Shown one piece after another: positions 26,464 to 34,071 of a stretch of 64,000 bases of DNA. The stretch is taken from positions 372,001-436,000 of the forward strand of contig NZ_JAJNCT010000010.1 of NCBI RefSeq assembly GCF_021026195.1, read 5' to 3'. The notes beneath the pieces are model-generated. The model saw nothing but the letters and a program-made list of their open reading frames with translations. It ran no database searches and had not been told where the DNA came from. Positions within the stretch are counted from its first letter, which is position 1. Every line of letters begins with the position of its first letter. The stretch is from Comamonas koreensis. GTDB taxonomy: Bacteria; Pseudomonadota; Gammaproteobacteria; Burkholderiales; Burkholderiaceae_C. The translations under genes were made by a program, and so were the position numbers.

Positions 26464-27453
26464 TCAGTCCTTGGTGTCTGCCTTTTGCACCACTTGCGCC
26501 CGGGCAGCGCTGCGGCGCATCCAGCGCTTGATGGCGAAGCGCAGCGGCAGCAGCACCACCAGGGCCAGCACCAGCAACCAGGGCAGCGCTTGTGCAGCGG
26601 TCAGAATCAGCGACTGCACGCTGCGGGTCAGGCCATCCCAGCTGCGCTGCCAGGTTTGCTGCCAGGGGCTGTAGGTGCCACTGACGATGGCGCGCGTGGG
26701 CTGGAACCGCATCTGCACAAACTGCTTGGCGGTATCGCGCTGCAGCAGCGCGCGGTGGGTGTTGGCCGCATCGATCTCTGCCTGCACCTGGGAGAGCGTG
26801 TCGCGGATGGCCATCAGGTCCTGCAGGCTGCGTTTGACATTCTTCTCCAGCATCAGCGCGCGCAGGCTGTCCCGGTATTCGGTCCGGTTCTTGATTTGCG
26901 CCTCCACGTCCACCACCTCATAGGTCTTGTCCTCGGTCGTGGTCTGGTGGTTGAGCACCCGGGCGCCGGCGCCCAGCGACGAGGTCAGCGCAGCAAAATC
27001 CCGGGGGCTGACCCGCATCGCCAGCATGGCCTCGGCAGCCGACTGCGGGGTTTCGCGCCGCAGTTGCGAGCCCTCGACATAGCAGTCCAGCCGCTCGCAG
27101 CGCGCCTTGACCTCTTCCCACAGCCCCGCCAGATCGGCAGCAGGCGTCTCCACCTGGATGCGGTGGCTGATCGCCAAAAAGCGCGCGCTGGGCGCGGCCG
27201 CACCGCCCTGCCCCATGGCCATATCGGCGGCGGGCGCCATCTCCTTGCTCGCCATCTTGGCCATGGAGCGCGCCGCCATCGGCGCTACCGGCGCGGGTGC
27301 AGCCGGGGCCGCCAGTTGCACTTCTGCAGGCGGCGCGCTCTGCCCGGCATCTGGCGAGCAGCCGGCCAGCAAGGCGGCCACCGCGATGGCAATGGCCGCC
27401 AGGCCACCAGAACGCGCATTGAACAGGCCAGAAGAAGGGGAGCGAGAAAACAT
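26464..27453 (-). CDS. DUF4349-domain lipoprotein
   Basis: A 329-residue protein with a signal peptide and lipobox (VAALLAGC, acylated Cys32), an Ala/Pro/Met-rich linker, then a DUF4349-type region (AISHRIQVETPAADLAGLWE to about residue 260) with a helical coil segment (RDTLSQVQAEIDAANTHRALL), and a C-terminal membrane helix near residues 285-310 (LPWLLVLALVVLLPLRF) with a basic tail. Such proteins are anchored at both ends in the inner membrane with the middle in the periplasm; no activity is known to me. The divergent neighbour is a LysR gene 243 bases away. Confidence 0.8.
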   Translation of the reverse strand: MFSRSPSSGLFNARSGGLAAIAIAVAALLAGCSPDAGQSAPPAEVQLAAPAAPAPVAPMAARSMAKMASKEMAPAADMAMGQGGAAAPSARFLAISHRIQVETPAADLAGLWEEVKARCERLDCYVEGSQLRRETPQSAAEAMLAMRVSPRDFAALTSSLGAGARVLNHQTTTEDKTYEVVDVEAQIKNRTEYRDSLRALMLEKNVKRSLQDLMAIRDTLSQVQAEIDAANTHRALLQRDTAKQFVQMRFQPTRAIVSGTYSPWQQTWQRSWDGLTRSVQSLILTAAQALPWLLVLALVVLLPLRFAIKRWMRRSAARAQVVQKADTKD

Positions 27454-27696
27454 CGGTAATTCCGTTTCTAGAGCATCGCTGCTTGCGATGTCTGCTCAAT
27501 CGCCGTGGGCCTGCCGAATGGGGTCAAGGCTTTACAAAAACGAACACATTCCGCGCCTGCTGGCGACAAATCCCGGTTGGCCGCCTAGCTACGTTTTCAT
27601 GCAAATGACACATCAGCCATCGTCATTCGCGATACCAGTTGCGCTATTTGCCTATAAAATGGCTGCTGATTTCTAAAAATACGATACCTCCCCGCC

Positions 27697-28695
27697 ATGA
27701 AAAGCTCAGAGCGCAGTTTTGCGCGCCGCATCGACCTGACCTCGCTCCAGCTGTTTGTGGCGGTGTGCGAGCTGGGCAGCATTGGCCGCGCGGCAGAGCG
27801 GGAGTTCATCGCAGCCTCGGCCGTCAGCAAGCGCTTGTCCGACCTGGAAACGGCCGTCGACACCCAGCTGCTGTACCGCCACAGCCGGGGCGTCACCTTG
27901 ACCCCAGCGGGCGAGAGCCTGCTGCACCATGCCCGCAATGTGCTGTTCGGGCTGGAACGCATGCAGGGCGAGCTCAGCGAGTACGCCGATGGCGTGCGCG
28001 GCCATGTGCGCATCCATGCCAATATTTCGGCGATCGTGCAGTTTCTGCCCGAGGACCTGGGCAGTTTTGCACGCGCGCACAGCCAGATCAAGATCGACCT
28101 GCAGGAGCACCTGAGCGCGCAGGTGATCCAGGCGGTGCATGAAGGCACGGCCGACCTGGGCATCTGCAACCCCGATGCCGTCGCCAACACCGCCGAGCTT
28201 GATCTGCAGTCGCGCCCCTACCGCAGCGACCACCTGATGCTGGTCGTGCCGCTGGACCATGCGCTGGCCCAGCGCAACACGATCAGCTTTGAAGAAGCAC
28301 TGGAATGGGACATCGTCGGCCTGCAATCGGGCAGCAGCATCAGCCAGGCGATGCGCACCGCATCGGCCCAGCTGCGCCGGCCACTGCGCCAGCGCATCCA
28401 GGTCACCAGCCTCGATGCCATGTGCCGCATGATCGACAACGGCTTGGGCATTGGCCTGCTGCCGGATCGCGCCTTTGCGCTGATGCATGGCGTGGGCAAC
28501 CTGCGCGGCATCCGCCTGGCCGACGCCTGGGCGCACCGCGAGCTGCGCCTGATGGCCCGCGATTTTGAGGCGCTGCCGGTGACCGCCCGCTTGCTGGTCG
28601 AGCACCTGAGCCCCCGGCCCGCCGATGAGGCCCAGGCCGCAGACCAGCAAGACGCCGACCTGGCCGCGCACCTGCAGACCTTTGCCCATCTCTGA
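27697..28695 (+). CDS. LysR-family transcriptional regulator upstream of leuC
   Basis: A 332-residue LysR protein with the helix-turn-helix in residues 14-70 (IGRAAEREFIAASAVSKRLSD) and an effector domain containing IHANISAIVQFLPEDL and NGLGIGLLPDRA. The last 35 residues are Ala/Asp/Gln-rich and probably disordered. It is 51 bases upstream of leuC on the same strand, so it could be co-transcribed with and regulate the leu genes. It lacks features specific to LeuO, and control of leucine synthesis is inference from position. Confidence 0.88.
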   Translation: MKSSERSFARRIDLTSLQLFVAVCELGSIGRAAEREFIAASAVSKRLSDLETAVDTQLLYRHSRGVTLTPAGESLLHHARNVLFGLERMQGELSEYADGVRGHVRIHANISAIVQFLPEDLGSFARAHSQIKIDLQEHLSAQVIQAVHEGTADLGICNPDAVANTAELDLQSRPYRSDHLMLVVPLDHALAQRNTISFEEALEWDIVGLQSGSSISQAMRTASAQLRRPLRQRIQVTSLDAMCRMIDNGLGIGLLPDRAFALMHGVGNLRGIRLADAWAHRELRLMARDFEALPVTARLLVEHLSPRPADEAQAADQQDADLAAHLQTFAHL

Positions 28696-28746
28696 TATTC
28701 CGTATTTCGCCCCCTTGATGAGACCCTTGACCCAAAGAGAACCACG

Positions 28747-30171
28747 ATGACCGGACGCACCCTCTACGACAAGATTTTTGACGAGCACACCATCCACACC
28801 GAAGAGGATGGCACCGCCGTGCTGTATATCGACCGCCATCTGGTGCACGAAGTGACCAGCCCCCAGGCCTTTGAAGGTCTGCGCATGGCAGGCCGCAAGC
28901 TCTGGCGCGTCAGCTCCGTGGTCGCCACCGCCGACCACAACACCCCCACCACCGGCTGGGAGCGCGGCTATGACGGCATCGAGGACCCGATCAGCAAGGA
29001 GCAGATCGTCACCTTGAACGACAACATCGGCGAATTCGGCGCAGCCGCCTTCTTCCCCTTCATGGACAAGGGCCAGGGCATCGTCCACGTGATGGGCCCT
29101 GAGCAAGGCGCCACCCTGCCCGGCATGACCGTGGTCTGCGGCGACAGCCACACCAGCACCCATGGCGCCTTTGGCGCACTGGCCCATGGCATCGGCACCT
29201 CCGAGGTCGAGCACGTGATGGCCACCCAGACCCTGCTGGCCAAGAAGGCCAAGAACATGCTGATCAAGGTGGACGGCAAGGTCGCCCCGGGCGTGACTGC
29301 CAAGGACATCGTGCTGGCCATCATCGGCCGCATCGGCACCGCAGGCGGCACCGGCTACACCATCGAGTTCGCCGGCTCCGCCATCCGTGACCTGTCCATC
29401 GAAGGCCGCATGACGGTCTGCAACATGGCGATTGAAGCTGGCGCGCGCGCCGGTCTCGTGGCCGTGGACAGCAAGACCATCGACTACGTCAAGGGCCGCC
29501 CGCTGGCACCTACCGGCGTGGAATGGGACCAGGCCGTCAGCTACTGGAAGACCCTGCATTCCGACGTCGATGCCAAGTTCGACACCGTGGTCACCCTGCG
29601 CGCCGAAGACATCGTGCCCCAGGTCACCTGGGGCACCAGCCCCGAGATGGTGCTGGGTGTCGATGCGACCGTGCCCGATCCAGACAAGGAAAAGGACCCG
29701 AACAAGCGCGGCGCTATCGAGCGTGCACTGACCTATATGAACCTGGAGCCGGGCAAGCCGATCAACGACATCTTCGTCGACAAGGTGTTCATCGGCAGCT
29801 GCACCAACAGCCGCATCGAAGACATGCGCGAAGCCGCTGCCGTGGTCAAGAAGCTGGGCCAGAAAGTGGCAAAAAATGTGAAGCTGGCCATGGTGGTGCC
29901 CGGCTCGGGCCTGGTCAAGGCCCAGGCCGAAGCCGAAGGCCTGGACCAGATCTTCACCGCCGCCGGTTTTGAGTGGCGCGAGCCCGGTTGCTCGATGTGC
30001 CTGGCGATGAATGCCGACCGCCTGGAGCCCGGCGAGCGCTGCGCATCGACCAGCAACCGCAACTTTGAAGGCCGCCAGGGCGCCGGTGGCCGCACCCACC
30101 TGGTCAGCCCCGCGATGGCAGCCGCCGCTGCCGTGCACGGCCACTTTGTGGATATCCGCCGTTTTGCATGA
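28747..30171 (+). CDS. leuC: 3-isopropylmalate dehydratase large subunit
   Basis: A 474-residue aconitase-family subunit that with LeuD isomerises 2-isopropylmalate to 3-isopropylmalate in leucine synthesis. The iron-sulfur cluster cysteines are in [14 protein letters not shown] and in [11 protein letters not shown]. Other family segments are [20 protein letters not shown] and [31 protein letters not shown] precedes the ATG. It heads leuC-ecn-leuD-leuB; there is no leuA in the window. Confidence 0.98.
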   Translation: MTGRTLYDKIFDEHTIHTEEDGTAVLYIDRHLVHEVTSPQAFEGLRMAGRKLWRVSSVVATADHNTPTTGWERGYDGIEDPISKEQIVTLNDNIGEFGAAAFFPFMDKGQGIVHVMGPEQGATLPGMTVVCGDSHTSTHGAFGALAHGIGTSEVEHVMATQTLLAKKAKNMLIKVDGKVAPGVTAKDIVLAIIGRIGTAGGTGYTIEFAGSAIRDLSIEGRMTVCNMAIEAGARAGLVAVDSKTIDYVKGRPLAPTGVEWDQAVSYWKTLHSDVDAKFDTVVTLRAEDIVPQVTWGTSPEMVLGVDATVPDPDKEKDPNKRGAIERALTYMNLEPGKPINDIFVDKVFIGSCTNSRIEDMREAAAVVKKLGQKVAKNVKLAMVVPGSGLVKAQAEAEGLDQIFTAAGFEWREPGCSMCLAMNADRLEPGERCASTSNRNFEGRQGAGGRTHLVSPAMAAAAAVHGHFVDIRRFA

Positions 30172-30187
30172 CCCCAGGAGCTATGCG

Positions 30188-30313
30188 ATGAAAACCCGTT
30201 TTGCCTTCATCACCATCGCGCTCGCCGCGCTGCTGTCGGGCTGCAACACCGTCCACGGCATTGGCCAGGATGTGCAGGGAGCGGGCAACGCCATCTCTCG
30301 CGCAGCACGCTAA
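30188..30313 (+). CDS. Entericidin-family small lipoprotein
   Basis: A 41-residue peptide with a signal sequence and lipobox (ALAALLSGC) followed by a short GQDVQGAGNAISRAA tail, the pattern of the entericidin EcnA/EcnB family. An AGGAG site lies seven bases before the ATG at 30188. Entericidins were described in E. coli as a toxin/antidote pair of membrane lipoproteins; here only one copy is present and its role is unknown. It is placed between leuC and leuD, 16 bases after leuC, so it is translated from the leu transcript. Confidence 0.85.
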   Translation: MKTRFAFITIALAALLSGCNTVHGIGQDVQGAGNAISRAAR

Positions 30314-30374
30314 ACCATCACACATACCGCTGCCCGCGCTCATCCGATGATGGCGGGTAGCCCAAAGGCTTGAA

Positions 30375-31037
30375 ATGCAGAAATTCACCATCCACACCGG
30401 CCTCGTGGCGCCCATGGACCGCGAGAACGTCGACACCGACGCCATCATCCCCAAGCAGTTCCTGAAGTCGATCAAGAAGACCGGCTTTGGCGTCAACGCC
30501 TTCGACGAATGGCGCTACCTGGACCAGCCCGGCCAGCCTGGCGTGCCCGAGTCCGCCCGCAAGCCCAACCCGGACTTCGTGCTGAACCAGCAGCGTTTCC
30601 AGGGTGCCAGCATCCTGATCGCCCGCAAGAACTTCGGCTGCGGCTCCAGCCGTGAGCACGCCCCGTGGGCGCTGGACCAGTTCGGCTTCCGCGCGATCCT
30701 CGCACCCAGCTTTGCAGACATCTTCTTCAACAACTGCTTCAAGAACGGCCTGCTGCCCATCGTGCTGCCCGAGGCCACGATCGACATGCTGTTCAATGAA
30801 GTCGCGGTCAACCCCGGCTACAGCCTGACCATCGACCTGGACCAGCAGGTCATCCTGCGTCCCGGCGGCGAAAGCATCCCCTTCGATGTGATCGCCTTCC
30901 GCAAGTACTGCCTGCTCAACGGCTTTGACGACATTGGCCTGACCCTGCGCCACAAGGACAAGATCCAGGCCTATGAAGCCAACCGCTTGGCCACCAAGCC
31001 CTGGCTGGCACACAGCCTGGTGCAAGCCAAGGCCTGA
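30375..31037 (+). CDS. leuD: 3-isopropylmalate dehydratase small subunit
   Basis: A 220-residue LeuD with the family motifs [33 protein letters not shown] and [17 protein letters not shown]. It forms the swivelling domain of the isomerase with LeuC. Preceded by the entericidin gene (61 bases) and followed by leuB after 79 bases. Confidence 0.98.
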   Translation: MQKFTIHTGLVAPMDRENVDTDAIIPKQFLKSIKKTGFGVNAFDEWRYLDQPGQPGVPESARKPNPDFVLNQQRFQGASILIARKNFGCGSSREHAPWALDQFGFRAILAPSFADIFFNNCFKNGLLPIVLPEATIDMLFNEVAVNPGYSLTIDLDQQVILRPGGESIPFDVIAFRKYCLLNGFDDIGLTLRHKDKIQAYEANRLATKPWLAHSLVQAKA

Positions 31038-31116
31038 GCGCCACGAGAGACGGTTCACCGCCATCCCTGCTGCGCCCCACCGGGCGCGGCCCTGCCATCC
31101 TGACTGAGAAAAAACC

Positions 31117-32184
31117 ATGAAAATCGCTGTATTGCCCGGAGACGGCATTGGTCCAGAAATCGTTGCAGAAGCCGTGAAGGTGCTCGACGCCCTGAAGCTG
31201 GACCTGCACCTGCAAAGCGCACCCGTCGGTGGCGCCGCCTATGAGGCCTCCGGCCACCCGCTGCCACCCGCCACGCTGGAGCTGGCCAAGGCATCGGACG
31301 CCATCCTGTTTGGCGCTGTGGGCGACTGGAAATACGACACGCTGGAACGCGCACTGCGCCCCGAACAGGCGATTCTGGGCCTGCGCAAGGCGCTGGGCCT
31401 GTTCGCCAACTTCCGCCCCGCGATCTGCTACAAGGAGCTGACCCACGCCTCCAGCCTGAAGCCTGAGCTGGTGTCCGGCCTCGACATCCTGATCATCCGC
31501 GAACTGACCGGCGACATCTATTTCGGCCAGCCACGCGGCCGCCGCAGCGCACCGGACGGCCACTTCCCCGGCGCCGAAGAAGCGTTCGACACGATGCGCT
31601 ACACCCGCCCCGAAATCGAGCGCATCGGCCATGTGGCCTTCCAGGCCGCGCAAAAGCGCAGCAAGCGCGTGACCAGCGTCGACAAGGCCAATGTGCTGGA
31701 GACCTTCCAGCTGTGGAAGGACGTGATGACCGAAGTGGGCAAGCAGTACCCCGATGTGCAGCTGGACCACATGTATGTCGACAACGCCGCGATGCAGCTG
31801 GTCAAGGAACCCAAGCGTTTCGACGTCGTCGTCACCGGCAATATGTTTGGCGACATCCTGAGCGACGAAGCCTCGATGCTGACCGGCTCGATCGGCATGC
31901 TGCCCTCGGCCAGCCTCAACGACAAGAAGCAAGGCCTGTATGAGCCCAGCCACGGCTCGGCACCGGACATCGCCGGCAAGGGCGTCGCCAACCCGCTGGC
32001 CACCATCCTGTCGGCCGCGATGATGCTGCGCTTCAGCCTGGGCCAGGAAGCCGCTGCCCAGAAGATTGAAGCGGCTGTGCAAAAGGTGCTGGCCCAGGGC
32101 CTGCGCACGCCCGATATCTACAGCGAAGGCACGACCAAGGTCGGCACCCAGCAAATGGGCGATGCCGTGGTGGCCGCGCTGTAA
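31117..32184 (+). CDS. leuB: 3-isopropylmalate dehydrogenase
   Basis: A 355-residue NAD-dependent beta-decarboxylating dehydrogenase, the third specific step of leucine synthesis. The start [20 protein letters not shown] is the canonical N-terminus; the Mg/substrate site [20 protein letters not shown] and [18 protein letters not shown] are present. Last gene of the leu group and followed by a terminator. Confidence 0.98.
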   Translation: MKIAVLPGDGIGPEIVAEAVKVLDALKLDLHLQSAPVGGAAYEASGHPLPPATLELAKASDAILFGAVGDWKYDTLERALRPEQAILGLRKALGLFANFRPAICYKELTHASSLKPELVSGLDILIIRELTGDIYFGQPRGRRSAPDGHFPGAEEAFDTMRYTRPEIERIGHVAFQAAQKRSKRVTSVDKANVLETFQLWKDVMTEVGKQYPDVQLDHMYVDNAAMQLVKEPKRFDVVVTGNMFGDILSDEASMLTGSIGMLPSASLNDKKQGLYEPSHGSAPDIAGKGVANPLATILSAAMMLRFSLGQEAAAQKIEAAVQKVLAQGLRTPDIYSEGTTKVGTQQMGDAVVAAL

Positions 32185-32212
32185 ATAGTCCTCTTCACGA
32201 TGCCTCACCAAG

Positions 32213-32235
32213 AGCGACCTGCGGGTCGCTTTTTT
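32213..32235 (+). terminator. Terminator after leuB
   Basis: AGCGACC pairs with GGTCGCT around TGCG and is followed by T residues. It separates leuB from the asd leader. Confidence 0.9.
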
Positions 32236-32433
32236 GCGCCTGCAGAACAATGAAGCGCTGGTACCGCGCAAGCAGCCACCCCGTTTCAACACCAAAACGA
32301 CGACAGAAGCACAGCGCGCTTTCGACTTTAGTCATTTCGACGAATTAAAAAGACATAAATGGTCGAAAAATACTTTTCAGCGTCATATATGCATGCGCTT
32401 CGATGCGCCAGCACTCGAAACTTATAAAATTTC

Positions 32434-32464
32434 TTGCACAGGTTTTAAAATTTGGCGCTAGAAT
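32434..32464 (+). promoter_or_regulatory. Candidate promoter of asd
   Basis: TTGCAC at 32434-32439 and TAGAAT at 32459-32464 are 19 bases apart at the end of an AT-rich stretch (about 32280-32464) that is the most AT-rich part of the leuB-asd gap. Transcription would start near 32471, giving a leader of about 200 bases before asd. The spacing is longer than the usual 17. Confidence 0.5.
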
Positions 32465-32472
32465 AGCTCCCT

Positions 32473-32580
32473 ATGTCTGCGCACTGCCCTATTTCTTGGC
32501 TGAACACCACCACCCCCATTGAGGCGGGTATGGCTGCGCGCGCATACACATTCACAACCACCACGAAGATTACCGGCTGA
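32473..32580 (+). CDS. Possible threonine-rich leader peptide of asd (35 aa, or 16 aa from 32530)
   Basis: A frame open from ATG 32473 to TGA 32580 encodes 35 residues with nine threonines. An internal ATG at 32530 preceded by GAGG (five bases away) gives the 16-residue peptide [16 protein letters not shown], where six residues are Thr, including four in a row. The shorter start has the better ribosome-binding site; the longer start would be almost leaderless from the candidate promoter. The stop lies just before a long hairpin. The design matches attenuator leader peptides such as thrL, but chance cannot be excluded. Confidence 0.45.
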   Translation: MSAHCPISWLNTTTPIEAGMAARAYTFTTTTKITG

Positions 32581-32655
32581 TTCAGCCTGGTTCGTCGTGC
32601 GCCTCCAACTGGCCGACGAGCCAGGCCCTCAGCCCCCGTGGCATTTCCTTTCGTT
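32574..32655 (+). promoter_or_regulatory. Mutually exclusive hairpins between leader peptide and asd
   Basis: GCCTGGTTCGTCG (32585-32597) pairs with CGACGAGCCAGGC (32614-32626) over 13 bases with one G-T pair. The downstream arm can instead form GCCAGG (32620-32625) with CCGTGGC (32636-32642, one bulged G), followed by ATTTCCTTTCGTTT. The upstream arm starts five bases after the leader stop codon and can partly pair with the threonine codons (CACGA with TCGTG). The layout is what is expected for regions 1, 2, 3 and 4 of an attenuator, though the T-tract is weak. Confidence 0.45.
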
Positions 32656-32675
32656 TAGGTAGACAAGGGCGTTTT

Positions 32676-33788
32676 ATGAGCAAGCAATTGGTAGGTTTGG
32701 TGGGCTGGCGCGGCATGGTCGGCTCGGTGTTGATGGACCGCATGCAGGCCGAGGGTGACTTCGCGCTGATCGAGCCGGTGTTTTTCTCGACCTCCAACGC
32801 CGGTGGCAAGGCCCCTGCGATGGCCACCGTGCACACCCAGCTCAAGGATGCCAATGACATCGCCGAGCTGTCCAAGTGCGACATCATCATCACCTGCCAA
32901 GGCGGCGACTACACCAAGGGAGTCTTCCCCAAGATCCGCGCTGCCGGCTGGAACGGCCACTGGATCGATGCTGCCTCGTCGCTGCGCATGCAAGAAGACG
33001 CCGTCATCGTGCTGGACCCTGTCAATGACGCACTGATCCAGCGCAAGCTGGCCGCTGGCGGCAAGAACTGGATCGGCGGCAACTGCACCAACTCCATCTT
33101 GCTGATGGGCCTGTCGGGCCTGTTCAACGCCGGTCTGGTCGAATGGGTCTCGTCGATGACCTACCAAGCCGCATCCGGTGGCGGCGCCAACCACATGCGC
33201 GAGCTGCTCAAGGGCATGGGCGTGGTGCACGCCGCTGTGGCCGACGAGCTGGCCACGCCCGCTTCGGCCATTCTGGAAATCGACCGCAAGGTCGCCCAGG
33301 CCATCCGCAGCGATGTGCCCACCGAGTTCTTCGGCGCCCCCCTGGCCGGCGGCCTGATTCCCTGGATCGACGCCCAGCTGGACAACGGCCAGTCCAAGGA
33401 AGAGTGGAAGGGCCAGGCCGAGGTCAACAAGATCCTGGGCACTGATGCCACCATCCCCGTCGATGGCCTGTGCGTGCGCATTGGCGCGATGCGCTGCCAC
33501 AGCCTGGCGCTGACCCTGAAGCTGAACAAGGACCTGCCGCTGGCCGAGATCGAAGCGCTGATCAAGGGCGGCAACGACTGGGTCAAGTGGGTGCCCAATG
33601 AGCGCGCCGTGACCGTCCAGGAACTGACCCCCGCTGCCGTGACCGGTGGCCTGGAAGTGGCCGTGGGCCGTGTGCGCAAGCTGAACATGGGCCCCGAGTA
33701 CCTGTCGGCCTTCGTGATCGGCGACCAGCTGCTCTGGGGCGCTGCCGAGCCGCTGCGCCGCATGCTGCGCATCCTGCTCGCCGCTTGA
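32676..33788 (+). CDS. asd: Aspartate-semialdehyde dehydrogenase
   Basis: A 370-residue gammaproteobacterial-type enzyme reducing aspartyl phosphate to the semialdehyde, the branch point to lysine, methionine, threonine and diaminopimelate. The start [19 protein letters not shown] is the NADP-binding loop; the catalytic cysteine is Cys137 in [10 protein letters not shown]. Other family segments are [20 protein letters not shown] (here [16 protein letters not shown]) and [20 protein letters not shown] precedes the ATG. The usual neighbours leuB and fimV are conserved. Confidence 0.98.
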   Translation: MSKQLVGLVGWRGMVGSVLMDRMQAEGDFALIEPVFFSTSNAGGKAPAMATVHTQLKDANDIAELSKCDIIITCQGGDYTKGVFPKIRAAGWNGHWIDAASSLRMQEDAVIVLDPVNDALIQRKLAAGGKNWIGGNCTNSILLMGLSGLFNAGLVEWVSSMTYQAASGGGANHMRELLKGMGVVHAAVADELATPASAILEIDRKVAQAIRSDVPTEFFGAPLAGGLIPWIDAQLDNGQSKEEWKGQAEVNKILGTDATIPVDGLCVRIGAMRCHSLALTLKLNKDLPLAEIEALIKGGNDWVKWVPNERAVTVQELTPAAVTGGLEVAVGRVRKLNMGPEYLSAFVIGDQLLWGAAEPLRRMLRILLAA

Positions 33789-33819
33789 TGGCCGGCTGAT
33801 TTCCCGCCAACCCACACCA

Positions 33820-33860
33820 CACCTTCCGGATCTGCCCGATGCAGCCGGAAGGTGTTTTTT
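33820..33860 (+). terminator. Terminator after asd
   Basis: CACCTTCCGG pairs with CCGGAAGGTG around a 15-base loop and is followed by TTTTTT. Confidence 0.93.
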
Positions 33861-34008
33861 CTGGTGACTGGTCCCAGCGCCGAGGGATCGGGGTGTGCAG
33901 GCGCCGCCCTCTGAAAAGTTGCTCCAACACAACATTCATGCAGGCCGGGCCCAGCCCAGGCTGCCTATCAAAAGGCAAGCCCGTTCCTTAACTTGTCACC
34001 CCAAGACA

Positions 34009-34037
34009 TTACTGTTAAGGTTCTTTTTACTGATAAT
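34009..34037 (+). promoter_or_regulatory. Candidate promoter of fimV
   Basis: TTACTG at 34009-34014 and GATAAT at 34032-34037 are separated by exactly 17 bases, 35 bases before the fimV start. Four and five of six positions match the sigma-70 consensus. Confidence 0.6.
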
Positions 34038-34071
34038 TACCGATTTCGCGTCTTAGGGGGAGGGCTTTCTC

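Noticed and set aside
28718..28750. A 10-codon frame ([10 protein letters not shown]) whose TGA overlaps the leuC ATG
   Set aside because: It has no ribosome site and no leucine codon enrichment, so it is not a leu attenuator; overlap by chance is likely.
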